Source: Verrucomicrobiia bacterium (GTDB lineage: Bacteria; Verrucomicrobiota; Verrucomicrobiia; Limisphaerales; UBA11358). From it: a stretch of 64,000 bases of DNA. A program made the translations under genes and the position numbers. The DNA is taken from NCBI GenBank assembly GCA_031290985.1, contig JARLJW010000043.1, forward strand, positions 1-64,000, written 5' to 3'. Of the stretch, positions 25,401-33,843 are shown piece by piece (the first letter of the stretch is position 1; each line of letters begins with the position of its first letter). The notes under the pieces are model-generated. The model saw nothing but the letters and a program-made list of their open reading frames with translations, was not told the DNA's origin and searched no databases.

Positions 25401-25665
25401 GCGCGCGCGAGACCGGTTCAAATTTGAGCATCCCCGAAAACTCGCGCTCATAGGGACGTTCACTTTTGAAGGTTGCCCGCCGCACCACCTTCACCGCCCG
25501 CAAAGTGCCCACCGCGTTGCGCCCCAGCCAAACCTCGCCATAGGCTCCCCTGCCTAAAAGGTGCAGCAGCACATGATCGGGAATTACCGGGGCCGGCTGA
25601 GATTCAGGCAAGTGCAACGGCGGGAGGGGCTGCCCCTCCGGCAAATCTGAAGCTTGGCGCGTCAT
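22450..25665 (-). CDS. Transmembrane Ser/Thr protein kinase with WD40/propeller sensor domain
   Basis: A 1071-residue protein. The N-terminal kinase domain (about 27-325) has the glycine loop LLGRGAYGEVWLG, Lys in LRAVKVVRRA, and catalytic loop [14 protein letters not shown]. The metal loop is ADIG instead of DFG, and GTEGFIPPEG and ADIYSLGKVFYELATG follow. A single membrane helix lies at about 345-362 (VGVAAMLLALVGVLAAVFFI). The C-terminal half contains many WD40-like blades (FSPDGRWFSY, FRPDGQVLLL, FHPDGQLLVSSSWDCTTRLW). The layout suggests an extracytoplasmic propeller sensing and an intracellular kinase, perhaps acting on the sigma factor encoded directly after it. Confidence 0.9.
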   Translation of the reverse strand: MTRQASDLPEGQPLPPLHLPESQPAPVIPDHVLLHLLGRGAYGEVWLGRNAVGTLRAVKVVRRATFKSERPYEREFSGMLKFEPVSRAHEGLMDILQVGRNDVAGYFYYVMELADDARQRIPELATTAAEREALHRRLTGVEEGGGPGAGVAKNYSPLTLGVERALRGRLPVSECLRHFAVLTNGLEALHGAGLVHRDIKPSNTIIVGGVAKLADIGLVADMDETRSFVGTEGFIPPEGPGTPQADIYSLGKVFYELATGRDRNEYPSLPEDMEGKIPPEDFFELNAIIARACASDREERYANARELRADLALLQGGRSVRRQRVAERNFRIAQKVGVAAMLLALVGVLAAVFFIQKARLERDNFQRSEQLRHQLQAALNDRELALGEEYRARAAAELLTDHAGHRAAALSAVTRAAKLGGAVVPVRSEAIAALALIDLEPGERSPAPALLKTVESALAPGFQHYATTATNGDIVLRRYPDGAELDRWHGEARAPQWLGPFSPDGRWFSYFSDSLEVVVRDAHAEILRVPNDPTWNGPADPGWWVARGFSPDSRVLAVARAQGVTLFELAGGGSRTIPLPWVASTLAFRPDGQVLLLGAKAATNQIAWVDLRDDSVRTLSLPVPTGVFSLAWSKDGRQFAAGAGDWNIYLFEANQPERLPAVLSGHQEVPIALAFHPDGQLLVSSSWDCTTRLWSLSRHQVVTQLPGWGWDIQFDADGRRFSCYDAISGALCTYRLTGQAVCRQMATPLNSLRQTAFAPDGTWLAAADGEAVHFFDTHNGHELGQITGLANGVVMLGSAATNGAAPGLVIMGADCQRWPLQRDPDGSWQIGPPTGLAPQTGRVLMDSAGGETFGLCADGKGITIYRPGQAPKLLDRSRAQQQPALSRDGTRAAVTRLMDAPRGPTLFVWNTQSGKVIWSTAVHDRGGVAFSPDGRELAATTDAGVTVWDLASSNVVWHATDCGGTVREDAIVWSPDGRLLAATHGRFATDLLAAATGELLARIEHPEPQLISSLGFSPDGTQLAVGCLSGRVQVWDLPELRRQLAALGLDWQQRAWPPSKEATPVKLHLIF

Positions 25666-25735
25666 GCAATTCGGGCGCGAATGTAGCGGCTATCAAACCC
25701 CGCCACCAGCGCAACTTTGACGATTGGAACACGCT

Positions 25736-25871
25736 GGGCGCAGCTTGACACTGTCCCTGTTTGGAGTTCCGCCTTTAGGCGGTTCGGGTGAAATGACGCG
25801 CTTGGTCGCCGAAAGGCGGAACTCCAAACGGGCAGACGCCCCGCGTTTAAGGACAGTGTCAAGCTGCGCCC
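25736..25871. repeat. MITE-like palindromic element, copy 1 (136 bp)
   Basis: Terminal inverted repeats GGGCGCAGCTTGACACTGTC (left, 25736) and its perfect complement on the right (ending 25871) enclose a second inverted pair around GTTTGGAGTTCCGCCTTTAG and its complement. No coding capacity. A second copy lies at 27337-27474, and the two bracket the mbfA gene. Confidence 0.8.
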
Positions 25872-26081
25872 CGCCGAATGACGCAGTCGATATTTGGCTC
25901 GACAAGACGGGCGGAAGATTTAAAAGCACCTGCCGCATTGCGCGGCAACCATGCCGTAGGCGCTAATTTCCACCTCAATTTATTTCAGCCGACCCACTGC
26001 TTGCACCGGGTCAGGAACGTTGCGCAAGCCAATCCTTTGGCCCCTTCGCCCTGCCCCCAAAAACAGCGGGGAACCGGCAAC

Positions 26082-26166
26082 GTTTTTCTGCGATACAGCC
26101 TGTTTGGACTCTTTCGGCCTGCTTTTTCAACGTCGGGATGCAAGGGGAATCGCCAATGATGGCAAG
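26082..26166. repeat. Dispersed repeat C, copy 1
   Basis: The stretch from GTTTTTCTGC through GGAATCGCCAATGATGGCAA matches 46050-46158 at roughly three quarters of positions by eye. The match extends over non-coding DNA in both places. I see no terminal inverted repeats. The wider region 25872-26310 holds no supported gene. Confidence 0.55.
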
Positions 26167-26310
26167 TCATCCTGGAGCCTAACCGCAGCGGGAATTCCCC
26201 AGGGCAAAGGCAGGCGGCCCAATTAATGTGGGCGCCTGGTCCGAAATGAATGACTCGCTTGGCTTCGGCATGGCTCCCAGTTCTGGAGCCGTTCTCCCCG
26301 CGAATCTATT

Positions 26311-27264
26311 TTAGCCGGAACCAATCACCCAACCGGCGATGAACACCAGAACTCCGCCGACCACCACTTGGAAAATCGCGGACACCAATGCCGTGTCCAT
26401 GTAGTGTTTGCGAATCCACGCAATGACCGCCAGTTCCACCGCCACCACTGCGATGGCGATATTCGTGGCGATGTGAAAATGGGGAATCAGGTAAGGCAGT
26501 GTGTGACCTAGTCCTCCGATGGTCGTCATCAGGCCGCAAATCAAGCCGCGTAACCAAGGCGTGCCCCGGCCGCTCAGTTTTCCATCATCCGAGAGCGCTT
26601 CCGCGAACCCCATGCTGATACCCGCGCCCACCGCCGCCGCCAGTCCCACTTTGAATGTCGCCAGCGTGCTGCTGGTGGCGAAAGCGGCGGCAAAAAGCGG
26701 GGCCAGCGTCGATACCGAGCCGTCCATCAGCCCCGCCAAGCCGGGCTGCACAAAACGCAGCACAAAAAAACGCCTCGACGCTTCCCGTTCCAGCGCCAGC
26801 TCGCCAGCGGCGGCCTGCTGGTGGTTGATCTCCTCCGCCGCATGCTCATGCCGTTGTTCTTCCTGGGCCAGATCATTGAGCAGTTGACGCGCCGCCGCCT
26901 CGGTGGTCCTCCGCGCCGCCGCCTCGTAGAACCGGCGCGATTGAATTTCCATCAGCGCCGCTTCCTGCCGCGCCTTTTCCGGGCGGATATTGCGGGTGAT
27001 CCAGGAGGGGCGGTGCACCAGAAACCCTTTGACGTCCTGACGCCGGATCAAGGGGATGTGTTCGCCAAATTTCCGCTGATACAACTCCGTCAACCGATGC
27101 CTGTGCCCGTCCTCCTCCTGTGCCATTTTGTCGAACAACTCGGCCGTCGCGGGAAAATCCCCGCGCAACGTGTCGGCGAAGTCGCGGTAAATACGGCTGT
27201 CCTCCTCTTCCGCGGAGATCGCCAGGGCCAGAAGTTGTCGCTCATTGAGATCGCTGAATTTCAT
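26311..27264 (-). CDS. mbfA: Membrane-bound ferritin MbfA (ferritin-like + VIT1 domain)
   Basis: A 317-residue fusion. The N-terminal half is a ferritin-like four-helix domain with iron-ligand patterns ([49 protein letters not shown]). The C-terminal half is a VIT1/CCC1-type transporter domain (about 170-317: [35 protein letters not shown], then three hydrophobic helices ending AGWVIGSG). MbfA proteins export iron and protect against iron and peroxide stress. Length and domain order are complete. ATG 27264 starts right at the family N-terminus. It stands alone, flanked by MITE-like repeats on both sides. Confidence 0.9.
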   Translation of the reverse strand: MKFSDLNERQLLALAISAEEEDSRIYRDFADTLRGDFPATAELFDKMAQEEDGHRHRLTELYQRKFGEHIPLIRRQDVKGFLVHRPSWITRNIRPEKARQEAALMEIQSRRFYEAAARRTTEAAARQLLNDLAQEEQRHEHAAEEINHQQAAAGELALEREASRRFFVLRFVQPGLAGLMDGSVSTLAPLFAAAFATSSTLATFKVGLAAAVGAGISMGFAEALSDDGKLSGRGTPWLRGLICGLMTTIGGLGHTLPYLIPHFHIATNIAIAVVAVELAVIAWIRKHYMDTALVSAIFQVVVGGVLVFIAGWVIGSG

Positions 27265-27336
27265 TTGCGGTTACCACCCCGAATTATGCCTGAAGATTCC
27301 GGCTGCGCAAGCAGTGCAGCCGCAGCGCCGGGCCAT

Positions 27337-27474
27337 GGGGCGCAGCTCAACACTGTCCTTAAACGCAGGGTGCCCGCCCGTTTGGAGTTCCGCCTTTAGG
27401 CGGTCAGGCGCGTCATTTTACCGGAACCGCCTAAAGGCGGAACTCCGAACTAGGACAGTGTCAAGCTGCGCCCC
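27337..27474. repeat. MITE-like palindromic element, copy 2 (138 bp)
   Basis: It has the same terminal repeats as copy 1: left end GGGCGCAGCTCAACACTGTC (27338), right end GGACAGTGTCAAGCTGCGCC (from 27453). It has the same inner pair around GGAGTTCCGCCTTTAGGCGG. The left end differs from copy 1 by two bases. Confidence 0.8.
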
Positions 27475-27511
27475 AGGCCATGTCCAACAGCGCCAGCCGG
27501 CATTTGAATTC

Positions 27512-27706
27512 GAGCGGTTAAAGCAAATCCGTGGCCATTGGGAGCGGGGATTTTTGAGTTTGGGTGTGCGGTGCCGGTCGGCGGCCTTTGGCGAAAGAGC
27601 AGGTTTGCCTAACCCTGTGACCGGGCCGAAACGAAGCCAAAACCCCAAAAAAACCGCCCCCTCTTTCCTCGCCCGCCAAATGGCTGCAGTTTTTCTTTAA
27701 CCGCTC
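27512..27706. repeat. MITE-like repeat D, copy 1 (about 195 bp)
   Basis: The element opens with GAGCGGTTAAAG and closes with CTTTAACCGCTC. Inner complementary stretches are GGCCATTGGGAG.. and ..CCAAATGGC, then ATTTTTGAGTTTGGG and CCAAAACCCCAAAAA. A second copy is at 56861-57058. It lies in the 570-base gap between mbfA and the sensor kinase gene. That gap contains no other recognisable feature apart from the MITE copy. Confidence 0.8.
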
Positions 27707-27955
27707 CATCCGCGCCCATTTTGAACGTATTGCTTGGCTCAACCCATGAAGGATCATGCAAATGTATTTGTCTCCAGAGTGTCATTGAAAGACTTTGACT
27801 TGAATATCCGCATGACAGAAATTTCAGGATTGTGAATGCACCTTAACCAGCAGCGCAGTTTCAGTTTTTTTCCCCATCACCAAGCACTCTGTAATTTACC
27901 GGCGATTTTGACGCGGGCGGCTTTTTTCTCAAACCGCCCGGCCGCCGTTTTGCCC

Positions 27956-30900
27956 ATGGCGGCGCGCGGGTTGAAAAGCTGCCTGCTCACCCTGTTTTTC
28001 ACGATGATTTTGGCGGGTCCGCTGCTGGTTCGCGCGGATAATTTTCAAGTGCGGAGCTGGTACAAGGACAATGGCCTGCCGGACAACGTGATCACGGCTC
28101 TGGCCCAGACCCCCGACGGCTATCTCTGGATCGGGACGCCCGCCGGGCTGGTCCGTTTCGACGGTGAACACATCAAATCGGTGGCGGCGGCGGGTTTCAC
28201 CAGTTCACTGGAAGACTCCAACGTGGTGGCCTTGGCCGTGGCTCACGGCGGGGATCTTTGGATCGCCAGCGCGTCAGGCTTGATCACCGAATTGTCCGCC
28301 GGACGGTTTGCCGTCCGCTACCGCCCGCCGGAAGCCACCGATGCCTATAAAATCGCCGGCGGCAGCGTGATCATGCGAAACTGGCGCGGGCTTGATTCGA
28401 TCTTCGCGCTGGATGAAAAGGGCCGGGTCTGCGCCCTCACCATCGCCGAAGAAGTGGTCCGTTTTGACGGCCAAGGCAAGCCGGAGAAGATCCTCATGGA
28501 CGGCCTCCCGCCCGGCCTGATCACCGGCCTGGCCGGCGACCCCGCCGGGCAATTGTGGCTGTTGAAGGGCACCAACGCCGTCACGCTGGAAAATGGCCAT
28601 TGGACGGTTTGCACGAACGGCCCCATCAGCTATCCGGGAAAATTGTTGTGCCCGGCGACGGACCATGGATTTTGGACCGCGCACAAAACCCCGGCCAAGT
28701 CGTATGCCAGCCGGATTTGTAAGACAAACGATCAATGGACGGTCACCACCCAACCACTGCCCAAGGACCCGTTTAATCATCCAGCAGCGGCCTTTCTGCA
28801 AGATCATCTGGGCCGGTTCTGGCTGGCCTTCTCCACGGAAGGACTCTCGGTGATGACCGCCGGCAAAGTGTGGACCAAGGTGCAGACCCGGGGGCCGCTG
28901 GAAAAATGTTCCGTGCGCTGCCTCTTCGAGGACAAAGACGGCGGCATCTGGGTGGGAACCGAGGGGAAAGGATTGCATCAGGTCCTCGATCCCCTGATCA
29001 AAATGAACATGCTTCCCACCGCGGCGGGTGAAGTGCACGTGACTTCGGTCAGCCTCGGACAAGATAACGTCTGGATGGGCACCGACCGGGGGCTGTACAC
29101 CCAGAATAAAGATGCCGCGGAGCCCGCATCCAGCGTCGAAACACTCGGCAAACAGGATATCTACTCGGTGCTGGAGGATTCACGCAGCAACGTGTGGGTG
29201 GGTGCCCGCAGCGGCCTCTTTTTACGGACCAATGATGTGTTCGAAAAGATTTTGACGGCGACGAACGGCGGCTTCCTGGCGCTGTTCGAGGACCGGGCCG
29301 GTAATATCTGGGCCGGCGGATTTCATGGTGCGTTATACCACTTTCATGACGGGACGAACGACTTCATCTGTCGTCCGCCCAGGAAAAAAAATCTGGCCAT
29401 CTGCTGCCTCGCGGAGGATGGCCGGGGAAAAATCTGGGTGCTCTCCCGGGCGGGCGGCTTGTGGCAGGTAAACCAAAAACATCTGGCCGCCATTGACGCG
29501 GTCGGTCCCGAGATCAGTGGCGACACCACCGCCACCGGCGTCTTTTGCGACGAAACCAACGGCGTCTGGATCAGCACGCTGGGCAACGGGCTGCTCTACT
29601 GGAACGGCGCCCGGCTGCAACAATTCACGGTCGACGACGGGTTGACGGACAATGGCATCCTCGGCGTGGCCGGGGATGACCGCGGCAATCTCTGGATGAG
29701 CAGTCGAAACGGCATCTTTGGCTGCTCGCTGCGCCAGCTAAACGGTTATGACCGCCTGACGACCGCGCCGTTGGTGTGCCTGCCCTTGGGTGTGGATGAA
29801 GGGATGGCTGACCGCGAATGCACCGGCGCGGGACAACCGGTGATCTCCAGAGATTCCGCCGGATATTATGGCGTTGCGACCACGGCAGGCGCGGCCAGAT
29901 TCACACCCGCCGAGGTGTCCCAAGGAACGTCCTCCCCAAAATGTTTCATCGAAACCCTCAATGTCGACGGTCGCATCTCCGCCGCCGACACCCTCAGCGT
30001 TTCCAGCGATGCCCGGCATTTTGAATTCCAGTACGCGGCCCCGGAACTGGTCGCCCCCCAAAAACTTCATTTTCGATACCGCCTCGAAGGTGCGGAACAG
30101 TCCTGGACCGAAGCCGGCAAGGAACGGACGGCGGTGTACAACCGGTTGCCGCCGGGCCGGTATCATTTCCAGGTGATGGTCTGTGGTGGTGATGGCTACT
30201 GGCGCGAGGCCGATCGCCAGATCCATCTGCAAGTGGTCCCCTTTTTCTGGCAGACATGGTGGTTCCAGGCGCTGGTCATCGCCGCGGCCATTCTCTTGAT
30301 TTCCGGCAGTGTGGCCATGCATTTCCGGCGGCGGGCCCAACGGTCGGTGGAGCGGATGGAAGCACAGCGCGCCGTGGAACAGGTCCGCCAGCGCATCACC
30401 CGTGATCTGCACGATCAACTGGGCAGCGCCATCACCGAAATCATGCAGATCAGCGACCTGACCATCGAGCCAAACCCGGAGCCGGAAATCTTGCGCAGCA
30501 AGATGAGCACCATCACGGACCGGGTGCGTCGCCTCAGCATCACCGTGGATGAGATTGTCTGGACCATGAGCTCGCGCAATGACACGTTGCGGAGCCTCGT
30601 GGGATACATGTCCAATCATGCCCAGGAATTCTTCCGCTATTCCAGCATCCGCTGCCGCCTCGACATCTCCACCACCCTGCCGGAGGTGGTGGTGGATTCC
30701 CAAAAACGGCATAACCTCTATCTCGCGATGAAGGAAGCATTGAATAATGCCGCCAAACATTCCGGGGCGGCCGAGGTCATCCTGCGCGCGCATTTCGTGG
30801 ACCAGGTGTTGCGCATCTCAGTGGAGGACAACGGCCGCGGATTCACCCCCGGCACCGGGCGTGACGGAGAAGGCCTCACCAACATGCGGGAACGCCTCCA

Positions 30901-31024
30901 AATGCTCGGCGGCCACACCGCCTTCACCTCCCCGCCCGCAGGCGGCACCGTCGTCACCTTCACCCTGAACCTGGCACCACCGCGAAACACCCCGGACAAA
31001 AAAGGCGCACCCACCTTCATATGA
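27956..31024 (+). CDS. Sensor histidine kinase with extracytoplasmic two-component-regulator propellers
   Basis: About 1022 residues from ATG 27956, chosen because a signal/anchor follows (LKSCLLTLFFTMILAGPLLV). About 600 residues of propeller repeats come next (YLWIGTPAGLVRFDGEHI, GGIWVGTEGKGLHQV, GNLWMSSRNGIFGC). A Y_Y_Y domain is at about 685-757 (FRYRLEGAEQSWTEAG) and a membrane helix at about 767-787 (ALVIAAAILLISGSVAM). The HisKA_3 domain has its phosphoacceptor His in ITRDLHDQLGSAITEI, and a HATPase_c domain follows (EALNNAAKHSGA, VEDNGRGF, GLTNMRERL). The stop overlaps the response regulator start as ATGA. Such kinases usually sense carbohydrates. Confidence 0.92.
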   Translation: MAARGLKSCLLTLFFTMILAGPLLVRADNFQVRSWYKDNGLPDNVITALAQTPDGYLWIGTPAGLVRFDGEHIKSVAAAGFTSSLEDSNVVALAVAHGGDLWIASASGLITELSAGRFAVRYRPPEATDAYKIAGGSVIMRNWRGLDSIFALDEKGRVCALTIAEEVVRFDGQGKPEKILMDGLPPGLITGLAGDPAGQLWLLKGTNAVTLENGHWTVCTNGPISYPGKLLCPATDHGFWTAHKTPAKSYASRICKTNDQWTVTTQPLPKDPFNHPAAAFLQDHLGRFWLAFSTEGLSVMTAGKVWTKVQTRGPLEKCSVRCLFEDKDGGIWVGTEGKGLHQVLDPLIKMNMLPTAAGEVHVTSVSLGQDNVWMGTDRGLYTQNKDAAEPASSVETLGKQDIYSVLEDSRSNVWVGARSGLFLRTNDVFEKILTATNGGFLALFEDRAGNIWAGGFHGALYHFHDGTNDFICRPPRKKNLAICCLAEDGRGKIWVLSRAGGLWQVNQKHLAAIDAVGPEISGDTTATGVFCDETNGVWISTLGNGLLYWNGARLQQFTVDDGLTDNGILGVAGDDRGNLWMSSRNGIFGCSLRQLNGYDRLTTAPLVCLPLGVDEGMADRECTGAGQPVISRDSAGYYGVATTAGAARFTPAEVSQGTSSPKCFIETLNVDGRISAADTLSVSSDARHFEFQYAAPELVAPQKLHFRYRLEGAEQSWTEAGKERTAVYNRLPPGRYHFQVMVCGGDGYWREADRQIHLQVVPFFWQTWWFQALVIAAAILLISGSVAMHFRRRAQRSVERMEAQRAVEQVRQRITRDLHDQLGSAITEIMQISDLTIEPNPEPEILRSKMSTITDRVRRLSITVDEIVWTMSSRNDTLRSLVGYMSNHAQEFFRYSSIRCRLDISTTLPEVVVDSQKRHNLYLAMKEALNNAAKHSGAAEVILRAHFVDQVLRISVEDNGRGFTPGTGRDGEGLTNMRERLQMLGGHTAFTSPPAGGTVVTFTLNLAPPRNTPDKKGAPTFI

Positions 31025-31671
31025 ACATAAAAATCGGCATCGTCGAGGATGGCGTTTCCATTCGCAACAATTGGATCCAGGTGATCCGGAGCCAGCCCGA
31101 CCTTCAGTTGGTGGGCGCGTTCCCAAGGGGCGAGGACGCCCTCCAGCAGATCCCACCCTTGCAGCCCGACGTGGTGCTGATGGACATCAGTCTGCCCGGC
31201 ATGTCGGGTATCGAATGCGTCGCCCGGCTGAAACCCCTCCTGCCACGGACGGCGTTCCTGATGGTGACCGTGCACTCGGACAACGACAACCTGTTCCGGG
31301 CCTTTCAAGCCGGAGCGACGGGCTATCTGTTGAAACGGGCCACGGCCGCGGAATTGATTGCCGGCATCCACGATATTTTGAACGGCGGGGCGCCCATGAC
31401 CGGAGAAATCGCCCGGCGGGTCATTGAATCCTTTAGCCGGCCCGCGCCGGCCCCGAGCGACAGTTGCGCCCTGAGTGACCGGGAAAAGGAAGTGATTGAA
31501 TTGCTCGCCCAGGGTTACTCGGACAAGGAAATCGCCGACCGCCTGCAAATCAAGTTTCCCACGGTGCGCAGCCACGTGGCCAAAATTTTTGAAAAACTTC
31601 ACGTCCGCTCCCGGGTGGAGGCGGCCACGTGGTTCTTGCGTTCTCCCGGCCAGCCGCCAAAAACTGGTTAG
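31021..31671 (+). CDS. NarL/FixJ-family response regulator
   Basis: A 216-residue partner of the upstream kinase, with a 4-base overlapping start. The receiver domain (1-120) has the acidic pair in IGIVEDG, phosphoacceptor Asp in VVLMDISLPGMSG, Thr in FLMVTVHS and Lys in GYLLKRATAAE. The C-terminal LuxR helix-turn-helix reads LSDREKEVIELLAQGYSDKE, then IADRLQIKFPTVRSHVAKIF. It is therefore a DNA-binding regulator. Candidate targets include the adjacent prepilin and AraC genes. Confidence 0.93.
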   Translation: MNIKIGIVEDGVSIRNNWIQVIRSQPDLQLVGAFPRGEDALQQIPPLQPDVVLMDISLPGMSGIECVARLKPLLPRTAFLMVTVHSDNDNLFRAFQAGATGYLLKRATAAELIAGIHDILNGGAPMTGEIARRVIESFSRPAPAPSDSCALSDREKEVIELLAQGYSDKEIADRLQIKFPTVRSHVAKIFEKLHVRSRVEAATWFLRSPGQPPKTG

Positions 31672-31695
31672 CAAATCGGTCCGGGAAACCGCCGT

Positions 31696-32505
31696 TCAAG
31701 GCGGGGTGTTGTTCGAATCCCCGCTGAGATTCAACACGTCCTCATACTCGATGGTGCGGATCCATTGGGCATGCCCGTCGCAGAAATTCATGCAGGTGCC
31801 GGCGGCACCGTGATTGTTCCCGGGATCAGGCCAGTTATTGTTTGGATTGTTTGGATCGGCCCCCGTGCTGTTATCGTCACCATCCAAAAACAGGACGATC
31901 GCCGACGGCCCCGGCTTGGCGCCGATATGACCGACGTAACTCTGCAAGGTAAAACTCGAAACCGTTTTTTCCGTCTTCTTGATCGTGTTATTGCGCCAGC
32001 TCCCGAAAATCTCATAACTGGTGCCGGGCGTATGCGTGTTCTGCCCGTTATTGGTGAGATCCACCAGGACCGTCGACCCGTGCGGGCCGGGTTCCGTCAC
32101 ATTCTGGCGGATGGTGTTCTGGGTCGCCGGGCAGATGAACGTCTCGAGCGCGGGCATGGGGCTCGGGTACAGCCAGCTCGCATCGTCATCCGAACCGGCG
32201 CGGTCACAGGTGGCGGAGGTGTGACTGACTTCGGTGGAGATCCATGAGGGCGCGGTATAATTGCCGTTAAAATCCTGGGCGTACATGGAACTGCCCATCA
32301 TCAACTGTTTCAGATTATTGATGCACCCGATCCGCTTGGCGCGTTCCTTGGCCTTGCTCAAGGCCGGCAGGAGCATCGCCGCCAGGATGGCGATGATGGC
32401 GATGACCACCAACAGTTCGATGAGCGTGAATCCCGCGTCGGTTGCGGGGAGCGGCTTCCCCGGCGGAAGGCGGCGGTGACGGGAAATGGATGAATGTTTG
32501 ATCAT
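31696..32505 (-). CDS. Prepilin-like exported protein (type II/IV pseudopilin N-terminus)
   Basis: 269 residues. A 24-residue basic leader ends in DAG, then a type IV prepilin signal ([19 protein letters not shown]) with Glu at +5. The family sequence [20 protein letters not shown] and NLKQLMMG follows. The C-terminus holds the verrucomicrobial/planctomycete H...DG motif ([19 protein letters not shown]). Processing by PilD-type peptidase and assembly or secretion by a type II/IV system is expected from the family. Dozens of paralogues per genome are usual in this phylum. It ends 25 bases from the convergent response regulator gene. Confidence 0.9.
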   Translation of the reverse strand: MIKHSSISRHRRLPPGKPLPATDAGFTLIELLVVIAIIAILAAMLLPALSKAKERAKRIGCINNLKQLMMGSSMYAQDFNGNYTAPSWISTEVSHTSATCDRAGSDDDASWLYPSPMPALETFICPATQNTIRQNVTEPGPHGSTVLVDLTNNGQNTHTPGTSYEIFGSWRNNTIKKTEKTVSSFTLQSYVGHIGAKPGPSAIVLFLDGDDNSTGADPNNPNNNWPDPGNNHGAAGTCMNFCDGHAQWIRTIEYEDVLNLSGDSNNTPP

Positions 32506-32512
32506 AAAATTA

Positions 32513-33538
32513 TCAGGCCGGTTGGAGGGTCATGTGTTTGAACAATTGAGGAATGGCGCTGACGGCTTCGTTCATCAGGCGCGCCGGGCTTTGCGGAATG
32601 GCGCTCCCAGGATGGCCGCCACCCCGGCTGCCAAAATCTCGCAGCCGGCACTCCTGCGGGGAATGCCCGAACTCACGCCGGAAGGCCGCGTTGAAATGGC
32701 TGCTGGTCCGGAACCCCAGTTCAAAGCCCACTTCCTTGACGGACAACTTGGAATTGCGCAACCGGTCGCGCGCCTGTTCCAACAGCATCCGGTTATAGAA
32801 ACTCGCCGGCGTTTGCCGGGTGGACGCCAGAAACAACCGGGTGAACCGCTCCTCGCTGCTCCCCAAAAACCGGCAAAGATGACGCAGCCGGAAATCCTCC
32901 TTGCGGCACCAGCGCATGAATTCATAGGCGCGCACAAATTCACGTCGCGGCAGCCGGGGCGAGGTGTCCGTCGCCACCACCCCCACACCATCGCGCGGCC
33001 AGGAGCGGATCGTTTCCACCAGCAGCCGCATCGTCTGGATCTCGATGATGATCTTGTGCCCCAGCGTTCCGCCTTTGAACTCCTCGATCATCCCCCGGGC
33101 GCAATCCTCAAAGACCGGGCTGTTGACCTTGCCGATGAACGCCGGGCAGGTTTCACCGGTGAAAGCCGGAAGCTTCAAATTGGCGGCCAGCGCGGACAGG
33201 AGCCGCGGATCAAAGGCGATGCTCACGGCCTCGCAGGGCTGGCCGTTTTGGGAGCGGTAACCGCTCGAATGCTCCACGCCGTAATTCCCCATCAAGGCTT
33301 CCCCCGGCCCGATGATCTGTGCCTGGCCCAATTGCCGCACCCTGACTTCGCCGGCCAGGCAGACGGTCACCGTGTACTCGGAATGCGAGTGTGGCTGGTA
33401 ACAAACATCCGCCCCCGGGCGAAAGTATTGCACACACAATTGACCGTCCCGCCCGGTCCAGAAGGTGCATTCAGATGACGGCTCGCCCTGGCCTTTGCCG
33501 AGGCGGCTCAACGGCGTGATGACAGATTCTAAAAACAT
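32513..33538 (-). CDS. AraC-family transcriptional regulator
   Basis: About 341 residues from ATG 33538; a GTG at 33565 would add nine. The N-terminal cupin sensor domain (about 30-110: [36 protein letters not shown]) binds a small molecule. The C-terminal two-helix-turn-helix region (about 225-310) reads [38 protein letters not shown] and [20 protein letters not shown], then HSPQECR. The cupin type is common for sugar or stress signals. It lies 7 bases upstream of the prepilin gene on the same strand and may be cotranscribed with it. Confidence 0.9.
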   Translation of the reverse strand: MFLESVITPLSRLGKGQGEPSSECTFWTGRDGQLCVQYFRPGADVCYQPHSHSEYTVTVCLAGEVRVRQLGQAQIIGPGEALMGNYGVEHSSGYRSQNGQPCEAVSIAFDPRLLSALAANLKLPAFTGETCPAFIGKVNSPVFEDCARGMIEEFKGGTLGHKIIIEIQTMRLLVETIRSWPRDGVGVVATDTSPRLPRREFVRAYEFMRWCRKEDFRLRHLCRFLGSSEERFTRLFLASTRQTPASFYNRMLLEQARDRLRNSKLSVKEVGFELGFRTSSHFNAAFRREFGHSPQECRLRDFGSRGGGHPGSAIPQSPARLMNEAVSAIPQLFKHMTLQPA

Positions 33539-33796
33539 AATCAGATGGATCGTCCAACCTTTCACCGGCTCGCCCCAAAAAATTGCGCATCAAATATTGC
33601 AACCTTGTTTTTCCGCCCGCTGCGGTGCCCCGGCGCCGGATGGCGGTTCGAACGCAGGCACTCTAACAAGCCCGGCCGGGCCGCCTATCATCATTATTGA
33701 TGGTTGGGCGCAGATGTCACAAGGCAGGCACAGTCCTGACACACAATTGACACGATTCAGCGATTCCTGCACAGGTTCACGGCCGGATCACCCGAC

Positions 33797-33824
33797 AAAA
33801 AAAGCGCGGGCCGAGGCCCGCGCT
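33797..33824 (-). terminator. Rho-independent terminator of the 33844-37980 gene
   Basis: On the minus strand the sequence reads AGCGCGGGCC, loop TC-like centre, GGCCCGCGCT, then TTTTTT. This is a 10-bp perfect stem followed by a U-run, 20 bases past the stop codon. It is the clearest intrinsic terminator in the window. Confidence 0.85.
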
Positions 33825-33843
33825 TGGGAAATGACCCCACGGT

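Noticed and set aside
27604..27612. GCCTAAC near 27606 (and again near 26177) as possible further attC cores
   Set aside because: No matching GTTRRRY core with paired inner sites follows within 150 bases; the first is part of repeat D and the second is next to repeat C.
31700..31730. TTCGAATCC-like stretch resembling a tRNA T-loop
   Set aside because: The surrounding bases cannot form the 7-base loop and 5-bp stem of a T-arm, no acceptor or anticodon arms are present, and the stretch lies within the 3' end of the prepilin gene.
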